In this document: positions 18,618 to 28,124 of the stretch, in pieces | Numbering within the stretch: position 1 is the stretch's first letter | Layout: every line of letters begins with the position of its first letter | From: Jejuia sp. UBA6058 | GTDB lineage: Bacteria > Bacteroidota > Bacteroidia > Flavobacteriales > Flavobacteriaceae | Reading direction: 5' to 3' | Assembly (NCBI GenBank): GCA_002428965.1 | Contig: DIYI01000016.1 | Coordinates: forward strand, 145,255-209,254 | Length of the DNA: 64,000 nucleotides | Made by a program: the position numbers and the translations under genes | Notes under the pieces: model-generated | What the model was told of the DNA's origin: nothing | The model's input: only the letters and a program-made list of their open reading frames with translations | Databases searched by the model: none

Positions 18618-19895
18618 TTAAGCAAACTTTAATTTTTTATCATTTGCCTTTACTTTTTTTTGATTGGCAATTGATGCTTTTACCACAGCACGTTTCATTA
18701 ATACGGATACAATTAAAGCGATCACAAATAAACCTGCAAATACTTTAAGAGTGGTATCTAAAGATCCAGTTGCCGTTTTTACCATATCATAAATTGTTGG
18801 CCCTACAACGCCCGCCAATCCCCAAGCTGCTAGCACCATGCCATGGATTGCACCTAATTGTTTTGTTCCGAATAAATCACCAAGAAATGCTGGTAAGGTT
18901 GCAAAACCGCCACCGTACATAGTAATTACAGTAAATAGCACAATTAAAAAGGCGATTTCCATTGAAATTTGTGGTAAAAAATAGAATGCTAAAATTTGGA
19001 ATCCGAAGAAGATAATATACGTATTTGCGCGACCTAAATAATCTGACAATGTAGACCACATAATTCTGCCCAAACCATTAAACACACCGATCAATCCAAC
19101 AATACCCGCCGCTTCCATTGGTGTATAGTTTAGCTTTTCTTGCATCATAGGACTTGCTGCCGAAATAATGGCAATACCACAAGCAATATTGATAAACATC
19201 ATGATCCAGATGTAATAAAAACGAGGAGTTCGTAAAGATTCATTAGCCGTAATATTCGCCAAGTCTTTTTTAATCGTTTTACCTTCACCTGGTTTAAAAC
19301 CTTCAGGTAAATAGCCTTCTGGTGGTCTTTCTATATATCTGGCTGAAGATAAAATCAAAACCATATAAATCAATCCTAAAATGTAAAACGCATTGAAAAC
19401 GCCAACTGCTTCAAAAAGCGATTGCATTACTGGTCCGAAAATTAAGGCTGCAAAACCAAAGCCCATAATTGCCATACCCGTAGCTAAACCTCTTCTGTCT
19501 GGAAACCATTTTACTAATGTACTTACAGGTGTAATGTAGCCTAAGCCTAAACCAATACCACCAATAACACCATAGCATAAATAAAATAACCATAAGGATT
19601 CTAATTGCACTGCCAATCCAGAACCTAGAATACCGATACCATAAAATAATCCAGCCGTTGTTCCACTAACTTTTGGCCCTACTTTTTCAACCCATCTTCC
19701 TAAAAAGGCAGCGGAAAGTCCTAATAATAATATCGCAATTTTAAATGCCCATTTTATCACACTGCCATCTACATCAAAAATATCTTTTACGGGGTTGGTC
19801 ATTACCGAATAGGCATAAACCGATCCGATAGAAATATGAATTCCCACCGCTGATGCTGCAATGAGCCAACGGTTTTTTAGTTTTTGTGTTTGCAT
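18618..19895 (-). CDS. OFA-family MFS transporter (oxalate/formate antiporter type)
   Basis: A major facilitator with about 12 membrane helices, 425 residues from the ATG at 19895. The N-terminus KNRWLIAASAVGIHISIGSVYAYSV and the loop GLGYITPVSTLVKWFPDRRGLATG are characteristic of the OFA (oxalate:formate antiporter) family. The frame stays open to an ATG at 19931 that overlaps the pflA stop as TAATG. The extra 12 residues are hydrophilic and unlike the family, so I prefer 19895, but coupled initiation at 19931 is possible. As the third gene after pflB and pflA, with no FocA in sight, it probably moves formate or another monocarboxylate across the inner membrane. The substrate is inferred from context. 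Confidence 0.85.
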   Translation of the reverse strand: MQTQKLKNRWLIAASAVGIHISIGSVYAYSVMTNPVKDIFDVDGSVIKWAFKIAILLLGLSAAFLGRWVEKVGPKVSGTTAGLFYGIGILGSGLAVQLESLWLFYLCYGVIGGIGLGLGYITPVSTLVKWFPDRRGLATGMAIMGFGFAALIFGPVMQSLFEAVGVFNAFYILGLIYMVLILSSARYIERPPEGYLPEGFKPGEGKTIKKDLANITANESLRTPRFYYIWIMMFINIACGIAIISAASPMMQEKLNYTPMEAAGIVGLIGVFNGLGRIMWSTLSDYLGRANTYIIFFGFQILAFYFLPQISMEIAFLIVLFTVITMYGGGFATLPAFLGDLFGTKQLGAIHGMVLAAWGLAGVVGPTIYDMVKTATGSLDTTLKVFAGLFVIALIVSVLMKRAVVKASIANQKKVKANDKKLKFA

Positions 19896-19930
19896 AATAT
19901 TTAATTTAGAATTGCTCCAATGGCAACCCA

Positions 19931-20680
19931 TTAGTTTACTCTTACTTCTTTAAAGTACTGCTGTAATATTTTGGTGGCAGTATCAATCTCTTCTTTGGTG
20001 TTTTCTCTGGCATCTTTCAATGGGTAATCCCAACCTAAAGCCGCCCATTTATGAACACCCAATTTATGGTAGGGCTGTAATTCAATCTTTTCTATGGTTT
20101 CATAATCTTTAAAGTACTCCCCCATTTGATGCAATAATTCTGGTTTATTAGTAATCTCTGGAATTAACACATAACGCAACCACATGGGCTTACCAGAAGC
20201 CTCTCTATACTTGGCAAAATTGAATGTGGTTTTATTATTTTTTTGTCCCGTGATATACTCATAACCTTCCTCATTCATATGCTTAATATCTAGCATCACC
20301 AAATCAGCATAGTCGTCTAATAACTCTTCGGTAAAATGATTGATGATTCTGCCATTAGTATCAATATTGGTATGAATACCTTCTTCTTTTAACCGTTTGA
20401 AGAAGCGCAGCAATTCTTTGGATTGCAATAAAGGTTCTCCACCCGAAACGGTTACACCTCCCTTTTTTCCAAAGTAAGGCTTCTCTTTTACCGCCATTTG
20501 TACCAATTCTTCAATATGATACTCTTTTCCTCCATGTGTATCTATAGTATCAGGATTGTGGCAATACAAGCATTTTAATTTACATCCTTGTAAAAATACT
20601 ACCATGCGTATGCCAGGGCCATCGTGAGTTCCAAAAGATTCAATGGAATGTACTCGTAATATGTTGTCTTTATGTTCGAT
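19931..20680 (-). CDS. pflA: Pyruvate formate-lyase activating enzyme; non-canonical start codon
   Basis: A radical-SAM enzyme that installs the glycyl radical on PflB. The Fe-S motif CKLKCLYC (CX3CX2C), the SAM-contacting VTVSGGEPLLQ and the DTNGRI strand are present. The first in-frame ATG (20605) would remove the conserved N-terminal block SFGTHDGPGIR, which is clearly encoded just upstream (reading VHSIESFGTHDGPGIR and then MVVFLQGC). Between the upstream stop (20693-20695) and that ATG there is no ATG, GTG or TTG in frame; only ATC (20680), ATA (20662, 20611) and ATT (20644) occur. I place the start at the ATC at 20680, giving an I/M-EHKDNILRVHS N-terminus, but a sequence error or another rare codon is possible. 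It lies downstream of pflB with a hairpin between them. Confidence 0.85.
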   Translation of the reverse strand: MEHKDNILRVHSIESFGTHDGPGIRMVVFLQGCKLKCLYCHNPDTIDTHGGKEYHIEELVQMAVKEKPYFGKKGGVTVSGGEPLLQSKELLRFFKRLKEEGIHTNIDTNGRIINHFTEELLDDYADLVMLDIKHMNEEGYEYITGQKNNKTTFNFAKYREASGKPMWLRYVLIPEITNKPELLHQMGEYFKDYETIEKIELQPYHKLGVHKWAALGWDYPLKDARENTKEEIDTATKILQQYFKEVRVN

Positions 20681-20701
20681 GACTTGTCTATCTTAAAATT
20701 A

Positions 20702-20744
20702 GCATCTGAAAAAAGAAGGTTTTTACGCTTCAGTTTTCAGATGC
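20702..20744 (-). other. Intercistronic hairpin between pflB and pflA
   Basis: GCATCTGAAAA (20702-20712) and TTTTCAGATGC (20734-20744) form a perfect 11-bp inverted repeat, with a smaller GAAG/CTTC pairing inside. It lies right after the pflB stop. It could protect the pflB message or lower read-through into pflA, matching the need for much more PflB than PflA. This role is inferred. Confidence 0.6.
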
Positions 20745-20769
20745 CTACAAAATATAAATAGAGTTTAGC

Positions 20770-22995
20770 TTAGATTGACTCGTGGAAAGATCTTGTGATT
20801 ACCTCCATTTGTTGCTCTCTTGTTAAGCGTACAAAATTAACGGCGTAACCAGAAACTCTTATGGTTAATTGCGGATACTCTTCTGGGTGTTCCATAGCAT
20901 CCAATAATGTTTCTCTATCTAAAACATTAATATTAACATGCTGCGCACCTTTAGTGAAATATCCATCTAAAATTGCGGTTAGATTATCAATACGTTCATC
21001 TGCATCAGCACCTAAAGACTTTGGTAAAATTGAGAACGTATTAGAAATACCATCCTGAGAATCTTTATAATCAATTTTTGCCACTGAATTTAAAGATGCA
21101 ATAGCGCCATGACTATCTCTACCATGCATTGGGTTTGCACCGGGAGCAAATGGTACTCCTTTACCTCTACCATCAGGAGTTGCTCCTGTTTTCTTACCAT
21201 ACACCACATTTGATGTAATGGTTAAGACTGACATGGTAGGTTCTGCATTTTTATAAACAGGTAGTTTTTTCAATTCATCATTAAAATCGGCTACGGCATT
21301 AGCAGCTAAAATATCTACACGATCATCATCATTTCCGTAGCATGGGAACTCACCTTCAATTTTGAAATCAACTGTTAAACCTTCCTCATTTCTAATAGGT
21401 TTCACTTTAGCATATTTTATAGCTGATAGAGAATCTGCTACTATTGATAATCCAGCAATACCATAAGCAATATTGATTTCAGGATTCGTATCAATTAATG
21501 CCATTTGTGCTTTCTCGTAGTAGTACTTATCATGCATATAGTGAATGATGTTCATGGAATCATTGTATACGCGAGCTACTTCTTTCATGGCAATTTTGAA
21601 GTTTGCCATTACTTTATCAAAATCTAAAACTTCACAAGTACATGGCTCAATACCATCAACCATTTGTGTTCCGGTAATTTCGCATTTACCACCATTTATA
21701 GCTAATAGCAATGTTTTAGCTAAATTGGTACGTGCACCGAAGAATTGAATAGCCTTTCCTAAAGCTTGGTAAGACACACAACATGCAATACCGTAATCAT
21801 CGGAACCTCTATTAGTTCTCATCATCTCATCATTTTCAAACTGAATTGAAGAGGTATCAATGGCTACTTTAGAACAGAAATCCTTAAAGTTCTGCGGTAA
21901 TTTTTCAGACCAAAGAATCGTCATATTTGGCTCTGGTGAAGGGCCTAAATTGTATAGAGTATTTAAGAAACGGAATGATGTTTTCGTAACCTTAGTTCTG
22001 CCATCAGCAAACATACCACCAATAGCTTCCGTTACCCAAGTTGGATCGCCAGCAAAAATTTCATCATAAGCACTCATCCTTAAATGACGTACCATTCGTA
22101 ATTTCATCACGAATTGGTCAATATATTCTTGTGCTTCGGCTTCAGTAATTACACCTTCTTGTAAATCTTCTTCAATATATATATCTAAGAATGTAGATAC
22201 GTTACCCAAAGACATGGCAGCACCATCTTGTTCTTTAACCGCAGCAAGGTAACCCATATAGGTCCATTGTACAGCTTCTTTAGCGTTTTCAGCGGGACGA
22301 CTTAAATCTAAATTGTACTTAGCACCTAATTCTATAATTTCTTTTAATGCTTTAATTTGATCCGAAACCTCTTCGCGTAAACGAATAACCGCATCGGTCA
22401 TTGGTCCACCAATATTGGCCAAATCTTTCTTCTTAGCTTCAATTAAAGTATCAATACCATATAGTGCAACACGACGGTAATCACCAATTACTCTCCCACG
22501 TGCATAGTTGTCTGGTAAACCTGTCAAAAATCCTAGTGAACGGAATTTTTTAATTTCTGCATTATACGCCGAAAATACGCCATCATTATGAGTCTTAACA
22601 TACTTTGTGAATAGCTCTGTAAGGTTATCATTTGGTTTTACACCTTGTTCTGCTAATGCCTTTTGTACCACTTTAAAACCACCAAAGGGTTTCATTGTGC
22701 GTTTTAAAAGTTCGTCTGTCTGTAAACCAACTATTATCTCATTTTCTTTATCAATATAGCCCGCATTAAACGCAGAAACTGTTGAAATTGTATCAGTATC
22801 CAATGCTCTTACACCATTGTTTTGGCGTTCTTCCTTGGTGGCATCTTTACAGATGTCCCATAACTTTTCGGTTCTGGCCGTTGGGCCTTCCAAAAATTTA
22901 TACGTTCCATGATAAGGTGTAATATTTTTGCTAACAAAATCTCTTACATCAATCTTATCAATCCAAATTCCGGGTTTAAATGCTTTTACTTCCAT
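20770..22995 (-). CDS. pflB: Formate C-acetyltransferase (pyruvate formate-lyase)
   Basis: This 741-residue glycyl-radical enzyme cleaves pyruvate with CoA to acetyl-CoA and formate under anoxia. The active-site Cys pair is C405-C406 (GIACCVS), and the radical Gly is G716 in RVSGYAVNF near the C-terminus, where the family has it. Length and N-terminal block (FKPGIWIDKIDVRDFV) match E. coli PflB closely. It is cytosolic and oxygen-sensitive. It is the first gene of the pflB-pflA-OFA operon, and its promoter carries an FNR-like palindrome 23 bp from a TACCTTTG -7 element, so induction at low oxygen is expected. Confidence 0.97.
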   Translation of the reverse strand: MEVKAFKPGIWIDKIDVRDFVSKNITPYHGTYKFLEGPTARTEKLWDICKDATKEERQNNGVRALDTDTISTVSAFNAGYIDKENEIIVGLQTDELLKRTMKPFGGFKVVQKALAEQGVKPNDNLTELFTKYVKTHNDGVFSAYNAEIKKFRSLGFLTGLPDNYARGRVIGDYRRVALYGIDTLIEAKKKDLANIGGPMTDAVIRLREEVSDQIKALKEIIELGAKYNLDLSRPAENAKEAVQWTYMGYLAAVKEQDGAAMSLGNVSTFLDIYIEEDLQEGVITEAEAQEYIDQFVMKLRMVRHLRMSAYDEIFAGDPTWVTEAIGGMFADGRTKVTKTSFRFLNTLYNLGPSPEPNMTILWSEKLPQNFKDFCSKVAIDTSSIQFENDEMMRTNRGSDDYGIACCVSYQALGKAIQFFGARTNLAKTLLLAINGGKCEITGTQMVDGIEPCTCEVLDFDKVMANFKIAMKEVARVYNDSMNIIHYMHDKYYYEKAQMALIDTNPEINIAYGIAGLSIVADSLSAIKYAKVKPIRNEEGLTVDFKIEGEFPCYGNDDDRVDILAANAVADFNDELKKLPVYKNAEPTMSVLTITSNVVYGKKTGATPDGRGKGVPFAPGANPMHGRDSHGAIASLNSVAKIDYKDSQDGISNTFSILPKSLGADADERIDNLTAILDGYFTKGAQHVNINVLDRETLLDAMEHPEEYPQLTIRVSGYAVNFVRLTREQQMEVITRSFHESI

Positions 22996-23044
22996 CTCTA
23001 TTATATTTATATTTTGTACTCTTGATATGTCCTCTTAGACAATT

Positions 23045-23087
23045 CAAAGGTAGAATCTGACTACGTCATAAAGTATGACATATGTCA
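23045..23087 (-). promoter_or_regulatory. FNR-type promoter of pflB
   Basis: On the minus strand the palindrome TGACATATGTCA (23087-23076) is followed by 23 bp and then TACCTTTG (23052-23045), a full TAnnTTTG -7 element. If transcription starts about 11 bases from the first T (near 23041), the palindrome is centred at about -41. A second palindrome, TGAC-TAC-GTCA (23058-23068), lies in the spacer and could allow a second dimer or repression. The same 12-bp/23-bp/-7 layout recurs at 47994-48036, 50443-50485 and 53011-53053. The rest of the gap up to 23342 shows no other feature. Confidence 0.75.
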
Positions 23088-23342
23088 GTAAACCACTTAA
23101 AAAGAAGGATTTGATGATTTTTAAATATTGAAACTGAAACTTCGGATTTAATATACCACTCAGGAAACTATATTCTATTTTTATTAATAAAAGCGTTAAA
23201 TATTTGAAAATTTGAAAATGAAAAAGGACATATTTTTATAATTTCACCAAAAATTGCATGCGAATTATTTCCGTAGTAGGTTCAATTCATTTGAAAATCT
23301 TATTTATTTTCATAATTTGCATTAACACTTTCTATAATTCAT

Positions 23343-25118
23343 ATGACAGAAATAAAAAGACTTTTTGATTTTCCGTATTACCAATTGGAGCATAAACCCA
23401 ATGACGCAGCTTTAGTGACAAAATATGATGGTAAATGGGTAAAAACTTCAACACAGGAATACCTTGACAAGGCCAATGCATTAAGTAGAGCTCTACTAAA
23501 ATTGGGTGTTAAAAAGAACGATAAAATCGCTGTTATTTCTACTACTAATAGAACAGAATGGAATATTGTTGATATTGGTGTGCTACAATTAGGTGCCCAA
23601 AACATCCCCATTTATCCCACAATTTCACCCGAAGATTACGAATATGTCATTAACCATAGTGAATCTATTTATTGCTTCGTTTCTGATGAAGAAGTGCTAG
23701 AAAAAGTAAATAAGATAAAAGCCAACACGGGTATAAAGGAAGTATATTCTTTCGATCATATTGAAGGGTGCAAACATTATTCAGAATTATTAGAACTTGG
23801 AGAAGATACTTCAAACCAAGATGAAGTAGAAAACAGAAAAAACGAAGTGACTTCGGATGATTTAGCAACAATTATCTACACCTCTGGAACTACTGGAAAA
23901 CCAAAAGGTGTAATGCTCACACATTGGAATATTACCAGCAACGTATTAGATAGTGCCGCCAGAGTGCCTTTAAGAACTGGAGAAACAAAAGTTTTAAGCT
24001 TCTTACCCATTTGTCATGTTTTTGAACGTGTATTGATTTACATCTACCAACATGCAGGTACATCCATTTACTTCGCCGAAGCGATTGATAAAATTGGTGA
24101 CAATGCAAAAGAAATAAAGCCCAATATGATGAGTGTGGTACCGCGACTATTAGAGAAGGTTTATGATAAAATCATGGATAAGGCTGAAGACTTAACAGGT
24201 ATTAAAAAATCGTTATTTTATTGGGCTTTAAGTTTAGGAGAAATTTGGGAACCTTATGGTAAAAATGGTGCTTGGTATGAATTCAAACTTAAAATAGCGA
24301 ATAAGTTAATTTTTAGTAAGTGGCGCGCCGCATTAGGCGGAGAACTTTACACTATGGTTTCTGGCAGTGCAGCATTATCCCCCCGGCTCGCCAGAATATT
24401 CGGTGCGGCTGGTATGCATGTTATGGAGGGTTATGGACTGACCGAAACATCTCCAGTGGTATCGGTTGGTAGATATGCGGATAATATGTATAAAGTTGGT
24501 ACGGTTGGTATTCCTATTCCTAACGTTGAAGTTAAAATAGCCGATGATGGTGAAATTTTAATTAAAGGTCCTAACGTAATGAAAGGGTATTACAAAGATC
24601 CTGAAAAAACCGCCAGTGTAATGACTGAAGATTATTTTCATACAGGTGACAAAGGTGAGGTTGATGCCGATGGGTTTTTAAAGATTACTGGTCGTAAAAA
24701 AGAAATGTTTAAAACCTCTGGTGGTAAATATATTATCCCTACGCTTTTGGAGAATCAACTAAAACAATCACGCTTTATAGAGCAAGTTATGGTAATAGGT
24801 GAAGGCGAAAAAATGCCCGCTGCTTTGATACAACCTAATTTTGAATTTGTTTACGAATGGATTGAACGCAAAAACCATGATGTAGAAAACTCATTTGAAG
24901 CCATTTCAAAATCTGAAATTGTTCAAAAACGAATTCAAAAAGAAGTAAACAAGTGCAACCAAAAATTTGGCAAATGGGAACAAATTAAAAAGTTTGAGAT
25001 TACTCCTGAAGAATGGTCAATTGATGGAGGCCAACTTACTCCCACTATGAAAATGAAAAGAGACGTTATTAAAAAAATGTACACCGATTTAATTGAACAT
25101 ATTTACCGTCCTAAATAA
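23343..25118 (+). CDS. Long-chain acyl-CoA synthetase (AMP-forming)
   Basis: A 591-residue member of the ANL superfamily that activates fatty acids with ATP and CoA. The P-loop-like AMP motif TIIYTSGTTGKPKGVMLTH is near 177-195, the acyl-binding helix motif GYGLTETSPVVSV near 366-378, TGDKGEVDADGFLKITGRKKEMFKT (motifs A7-A8) near 437, and the C-terminal subdomain contains the adenylation Lys region (SIDGGQLTPTMKMKRD). There is no signal peptide, so it acts at the inner face of the membrane. It stands just upstream of the MarR-fadNAE operon, but a strong terminator separates them. It would feed acyl-CoA into that pathway. Confidence 0.93.
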   Translation: MTEIKRLFDFPYYQLEHKPNDAALVTKYDGKWVKTSTQEYLDKANALSRALLKLGVKKNDKIAVISTTNRTEWNIVDIGVLQLGAQNIPIYPTISPEDYEYVINHSESIYCFVSDEEVLEKVNKIKANTGIKEVYSFDHIEGCKHYSELLELGEDTSNQDEVENRKNEVTSDDLATIIYTSGTTGKPKGVMLTHWNITSNVLDSAARVPLRTGETKVLSFLPICHVFERVLIYIYQHAGTSIYFAEAIDKIGDNAKEIKPNMMSVVPRLLEKVYDKIMDKAEDLTGIKKSLFYWALSLGEIWEPYGKNGAWYEFKLKIANKLIFSKWRAALGGELYTMVSGSAALSPRLARIFGAAGMHVMEGYGLTETSPVVSVGRYADNMYKVGTVGIPIPNVEVKIADDGEILIKGPNVMKGYYKDPEKTASVMTEDYFHTGDKGEVDADGFLKITGRKKEMFKTSGGKYIIPTLLENQLKQSRFIEQVMVIGEGEKMPAALIQPNFEFVYEWIERKNHDVENSFEAISKSEIVQKRIQKEVNKCNQKFGKWEQIKKFEITPEEWSIDGGQLTPTMKMKRDVIKKMYTDLIEHIYRPK

Positions 25119-25149
25119 ATTTTAATTTCCTTACTGTAACTTATAATGA

Positions 25150-25175
25150 AACACCTGTCTAGAAGGTGTTTTTTT
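25150..25175 (+). terminator. Intrinsic terminator of the acyl-CoA synthetase gene
   Basis: AACACCT (25150-25156) and AGGTGTT (25164-25170) form the stem with a 7-base loop, followed by a T-run. Confidence 0.85.
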
Positions 25176-25204
25176 ATTTATTAAAGTGTGATTTGTAAAT
25201 TTGT

Positions 25205-25236
25205 TATGCATGCATAGTATATTTTTATTATATTTG
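25205..25236 (+). promoter_or_regulatory. Promoter and candidate MarR operator of the fad operon
   Basis: The perfect palindrome TATGCATGCATA (25205-25216) lies 12 bp upstream of TATATTTG (25229-25236), a full -7 element 20 bases before the MarR start. A repressor bound there would cover the -33 region, so autoregulation of the MarR-fadNAE operon by its first gene is likely. Operator identity is inferred. Confidence 0.55.
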
Positions 25237-25255
25237 ACAATCCAACCTCTCAAAC

Positions 25256-25696
25256 ATGAAAGATAAAACGATAGATTATGTACTTAGAACCACATGGCTA
25301 ACTGTAAATAAGATGTATAACGAAGAAGCAGCAAAATTTGAAAGTACAATGGCCACAGGCTTTACTTTATTGAGTATAGATCCTGAAAAAGGTACGCCAT
25401 CAACTGCTTTAGGTCCTAAAATGGGTATGGAAGCAACTAGTCTATCACGTATACTTAAAACCATGGAAAAACGCGGATTAATTGAGCGCCATCCAAACCC
25501 TAAAGATGGTAGAGGTGTATTAATCCATTTAACCAAATTTGGTAAAGAAAAGCGTGAACTCTCTAAGGACAAAGTACTCACCTTTAACGAAGCTATTAGA
25601 CAACAAATTCCAGAGGAAAAAATTAACCATTTCTACGAAGTGGCCGAAACCATAAACGACTTGGTTTCAAACAAAAAAATTTATAACAACAAGTAA
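25256..25696 (+). CDS. MarR-family transcriptional regulator of the fad operon
   Basis: A 146-residue winged-helix regulator: the recognition helix region GPKMGMEATSLSRILKTMEKRGLIERHPNPKDGRGVLIHLTKFGKE has the MarR pattern with the wing tip D-x-R-G. The flanking N- and C-terminal helices for dimerisation are present. It is the first gene of the beta-oxidation operon, 19 bases before fadN, and probably represses it until a ligand such as an acyl-CoA binds. The ligand is inferred from the neighbours. It sits where B. subtilis uses the TetR-type FadR, so the regulator class differs while the gene order is the same. Confidence 0.88.
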   Translation: MKDKTIDYVLRTTWLTVNKMYNEEAAKFESTMATGFTLLSIDPEKGTPSTALGPKMGMEATSLSRILKTMEKRGLIERHPNPKDGRGVLIHLTKFGKEKRELSKDKVLTFNEAIRQQIPEEKINHFYEVAETINDLVSNKKIYNNK

Positions 25697-25715
25697 ATCT
25701 TAGTTTAAACTAAAA

Positions 25716-28124
25716 ATGGGTAAACGCATAATTAAAAAAGTTGCTGTTATTGGCTCTGGCATTATGGGAAGTGGTATCGCTTGTCATTTTGCTAACATTG
25801 GTGTAGAAGTATTGCTTTTGGATATTGTTCCAAGAGAATTATCTGAAATTGAAAAAGCCAAAGGACTAACTCTTGAAGATAAAGCTGTTCGCAATCGTTT
25901 AGTTAACGATGCGCTTAAGGCCTCATTAAAATCTAAGCCCTCTCCTATTTATCATCAAAAATTTGCAAGTAGAATAACTACTGGAAATTTAGAAGATGAT
26001 ATTGCCAAAGTGCAAGGTGTAGATTGGATTATTGAAGTTGTAGTTGAACGTTTAGATATAAAAAAGCAAGTGTTTGAAAGCCTTGAAAAAAACAGAACAC
26101 CTGGAACTTTAATTACAAGTAACACTTCAGGTATTCCTATTCAATTTATGAGTGAAGGCAGAAGTGAAGATTTTCAAAAACACTTTTGTGGAACACACTT
26201 CTTTAATCCTCCAAGATATTTAAAGTTATTCGAAATTATCCCTGGACCAAAAACGGACGCTTCTGTTTTAGAGTTTTTGAATGGTTATGGCGAGCAATAT
26301 TTGGGAAAAACATCTGTAGTTGCCAAGGATACGCCTGCATTTATTGGCAATCGTATCGGCATCTTCAGCATTATGAGCTTGTTCCATGCGGTCAAGGAAA
26401 TGAATTTAACCATTGAAGAAGTTGATAAACTAACGGGGCCTGTTATTGGAAGACCCAAATCTGCAACATTTAGAACTGTGGATGTTGTTGGTTTAGATAC
26501 GCTTGTTCATGTAGCAAATGGTATTGGCGATAACTGTAAAAATGATGAGCGTTTAGAACTCTTTAAACTGCCAGATTTTATTTCATCCATGGTTGAAAAT
26601 AAATGGTTGGGGAGCAAAACAGGACAAGGGTTCTATAAAAAGATAAAAGGCGAAAGTGGTAAAAGTGAAATTTTATCGTTAGATCTTGATACATTAGAAT
26701 ATAGAGCGAAAAAAAGAGCAAAGTTTGCAACTTTAGAATTAACGAAGACGATTGATAAGGTAATTGATAGATTTAAAGTTTTAGCCTCTGGGAAAGACAA
26801 AGCTGGAGATTTTTATCGTAAAACCTTTGGCCAATTATTTGCTTACGTAACCCATAGGCTTCCTGAAATTTCAGACGAGCTTTACAAGATTGATGATGCT
26901 ATGAAAGCTGGTTTTGGATGGGAACATGGTCCTTTTCAAATTTGGGATGCCATTGGTGTTGAAAAAGGTTTGGAATTAATTAAAGCTGAAGGTTTAGAAG
27001 TTGCTGATTGGGTTAATGAAATGCTAGCTTCTGGTAGCAAGTCATTCTACACCGTTCAAAATGGAGCAACGTATTACTATGACACTCCATCAAAATCGCA
27101 TACAAAAATTCCAGGACAAGATGCCTTTATTATTTTGGATAACATTAGAAAATCGAATGAAGTGTTCAAAAACTCTGGTGTGGTTATCGAAGATTTAGGT
27201 GATGGTATTTTGAATTGTGAATTCCAATCTAAAATGAATACCATAGGTGGTGATGTTTTAGCAGGATTAAATAAAGCAATAGATATAGCAGAAACCGATT
27301 TCGAGGGATTGGTTATCGGCAACCAAGGCGCCAACTTCTCTGTTGGCGCCAATATAGGTATGATTTTTATGATGGCTGTGGAGCAAGAATATGATGAACT
27401 GAACGCAGCTATCAAATATTTTCAAGATACAATGATGCGTATGCGTTATTCTGCAATCCCAACAATTTCCGCTCCTCATGGTATGTCTCTGGGCGGTGCT
27501 TGTGAATTGTCAATGCATGCTGATAAAGTTGTAGCTGCGGCTGAAACTTATATTGGTTTAGTTGAATTTGGAGTAGGTGTTATTCCTGGTGGTGCAGGTT
27601 CTAAAGAAATGGCATTGAGAGCTTCAGATACCTTTAGAAAAGGTGATGTTGAGTTGAACGTTTTACAAGAATACTTCTTGACGATAGGAATGGCAAAAGT
27701 GTCTACTTCTGCTTACGAAGCTTTTGATTTAGGTATTCTTCAAAAAGGAAAAGATATAGTTGTGGTGAATAAAGACAGACAAATAGCTACAGCAAAAGCA
27801 CATGCTAAATTAATGGCTGAGGCTGGATATACACAACCCGTAAAACGTAAAGATGTAAAGGTTTTAGGTAAACAAGCCCTTGGGATGTTCCTTGTAGGTA
27901 CGGATGCTATGGAAGCAAGTAATTACATCAGTGAGCACGACCATAAAATCGCCAATAAATTGGCATACGTCATGGCTGGAGGCGATTTATCAGAACCAAC
28001 GCTAGTAACCGAACAGTACCTATTGGATTTGGAGCGCGAAGCATTCCTAAGTTTATGTACAGAACGCAAAACTTTAGAACGTATTCAGCACATGCTAAAA
28101 ACTGGTAAACCATTACGCAACTAA
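25716..28124 (+). CDS. fadN: Bifunctional 3-hydroxyacyl-CoA dehydrogenase/enoyl-CoA hydratase (FadN type)
   Basis: At 802 residues, the order is dehydrogenase first, then hydratase, as in B. subtilis FadN and opposite to E. coli FadB. The NAD-binding Rossmann motif is VAVIGSGIMGSGIACHFA (about 8-25); the catalytic His lies in FFNPPRYLKLFEIIPG near 164-179. The C-terminal crotonase part has the oxyanion-hole Gly stretches NQGANFSVGANIG and GMSLGGACELSMHADKVVA, followed by GLVEFGVGVIPGGAGSKEM. It hydrates trans-2-enoyl-CoA and oxidises the 3-hydroxy product in beta-oxidation. It is cytosolic and second in the MarR-fadN-fadA-fadE operon. Confidence 0.93.
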   Translation: MGKRIIKKVAVIGSGIMGSGIACHFANIGVEVLLLDIVPRELSEIEKAKGLTLEDKAVRNRLVNDALKASLKSKPSPIYHQKFASRITTGNLEDDIAKVQGVDWIIEVVVERLDIKKQVFESLEKNRTPGTLITSNTSGIPIQFMSEGRSEDFQKHFCGTHFFNPPRYLKLFEIIPGPKTDASVLEFLNGYGEQYLGKTSVVAKDTPAFIGNRIGIFSIMSLFHAVKEMNLTIEEVDKLTGPVIGRPKSATFRTVDVVGLDTLVHVANGIGDNCKNDERLELFKLPDFISSMVENKWLGSKTGQGFYKKIKGESGKSEILSLDLDTLEYRAKKRAKFATLELTKTIDKVIDRFKVLASGKDKAGDFYRKTFGQLFAYVTHRLPEISDELYKIDDAMKAGFGWEHGPFQIWDAIGVEKGLELIKAEGLEVADWVNEMLASGSKSFYTVQNGATYYYDTPSKSHTKIPGQDAFIILDNIRKSNEVFKNSGVVIEDLGDGILNCEFQSKMNTIGGDVLAGLNKAIDIAETDFEGLVIGNQGANFSVGANIGMIFMMAVEQEYDELNAAIKYFQDTMMRMRYSAIPTISAPHGMSLGGACELSMHADKVVAAAETYIGLVEFGVGVIPGGAGSKEMALRASDTFRKGDVELNVLQEYFLTIGMAKVSTSAYEAFDLGILQKGKDIVVVNKDRQIATAKAHAKLMAEAGYTQPVKRKDVKVLGKQALGMFLVGTDAMEASNYISEHDHKIANKLAYVMAGGDLSEPTLVTEQYLLDLEREAFLSLCTERKTLERIQHMLKTGKPLRN

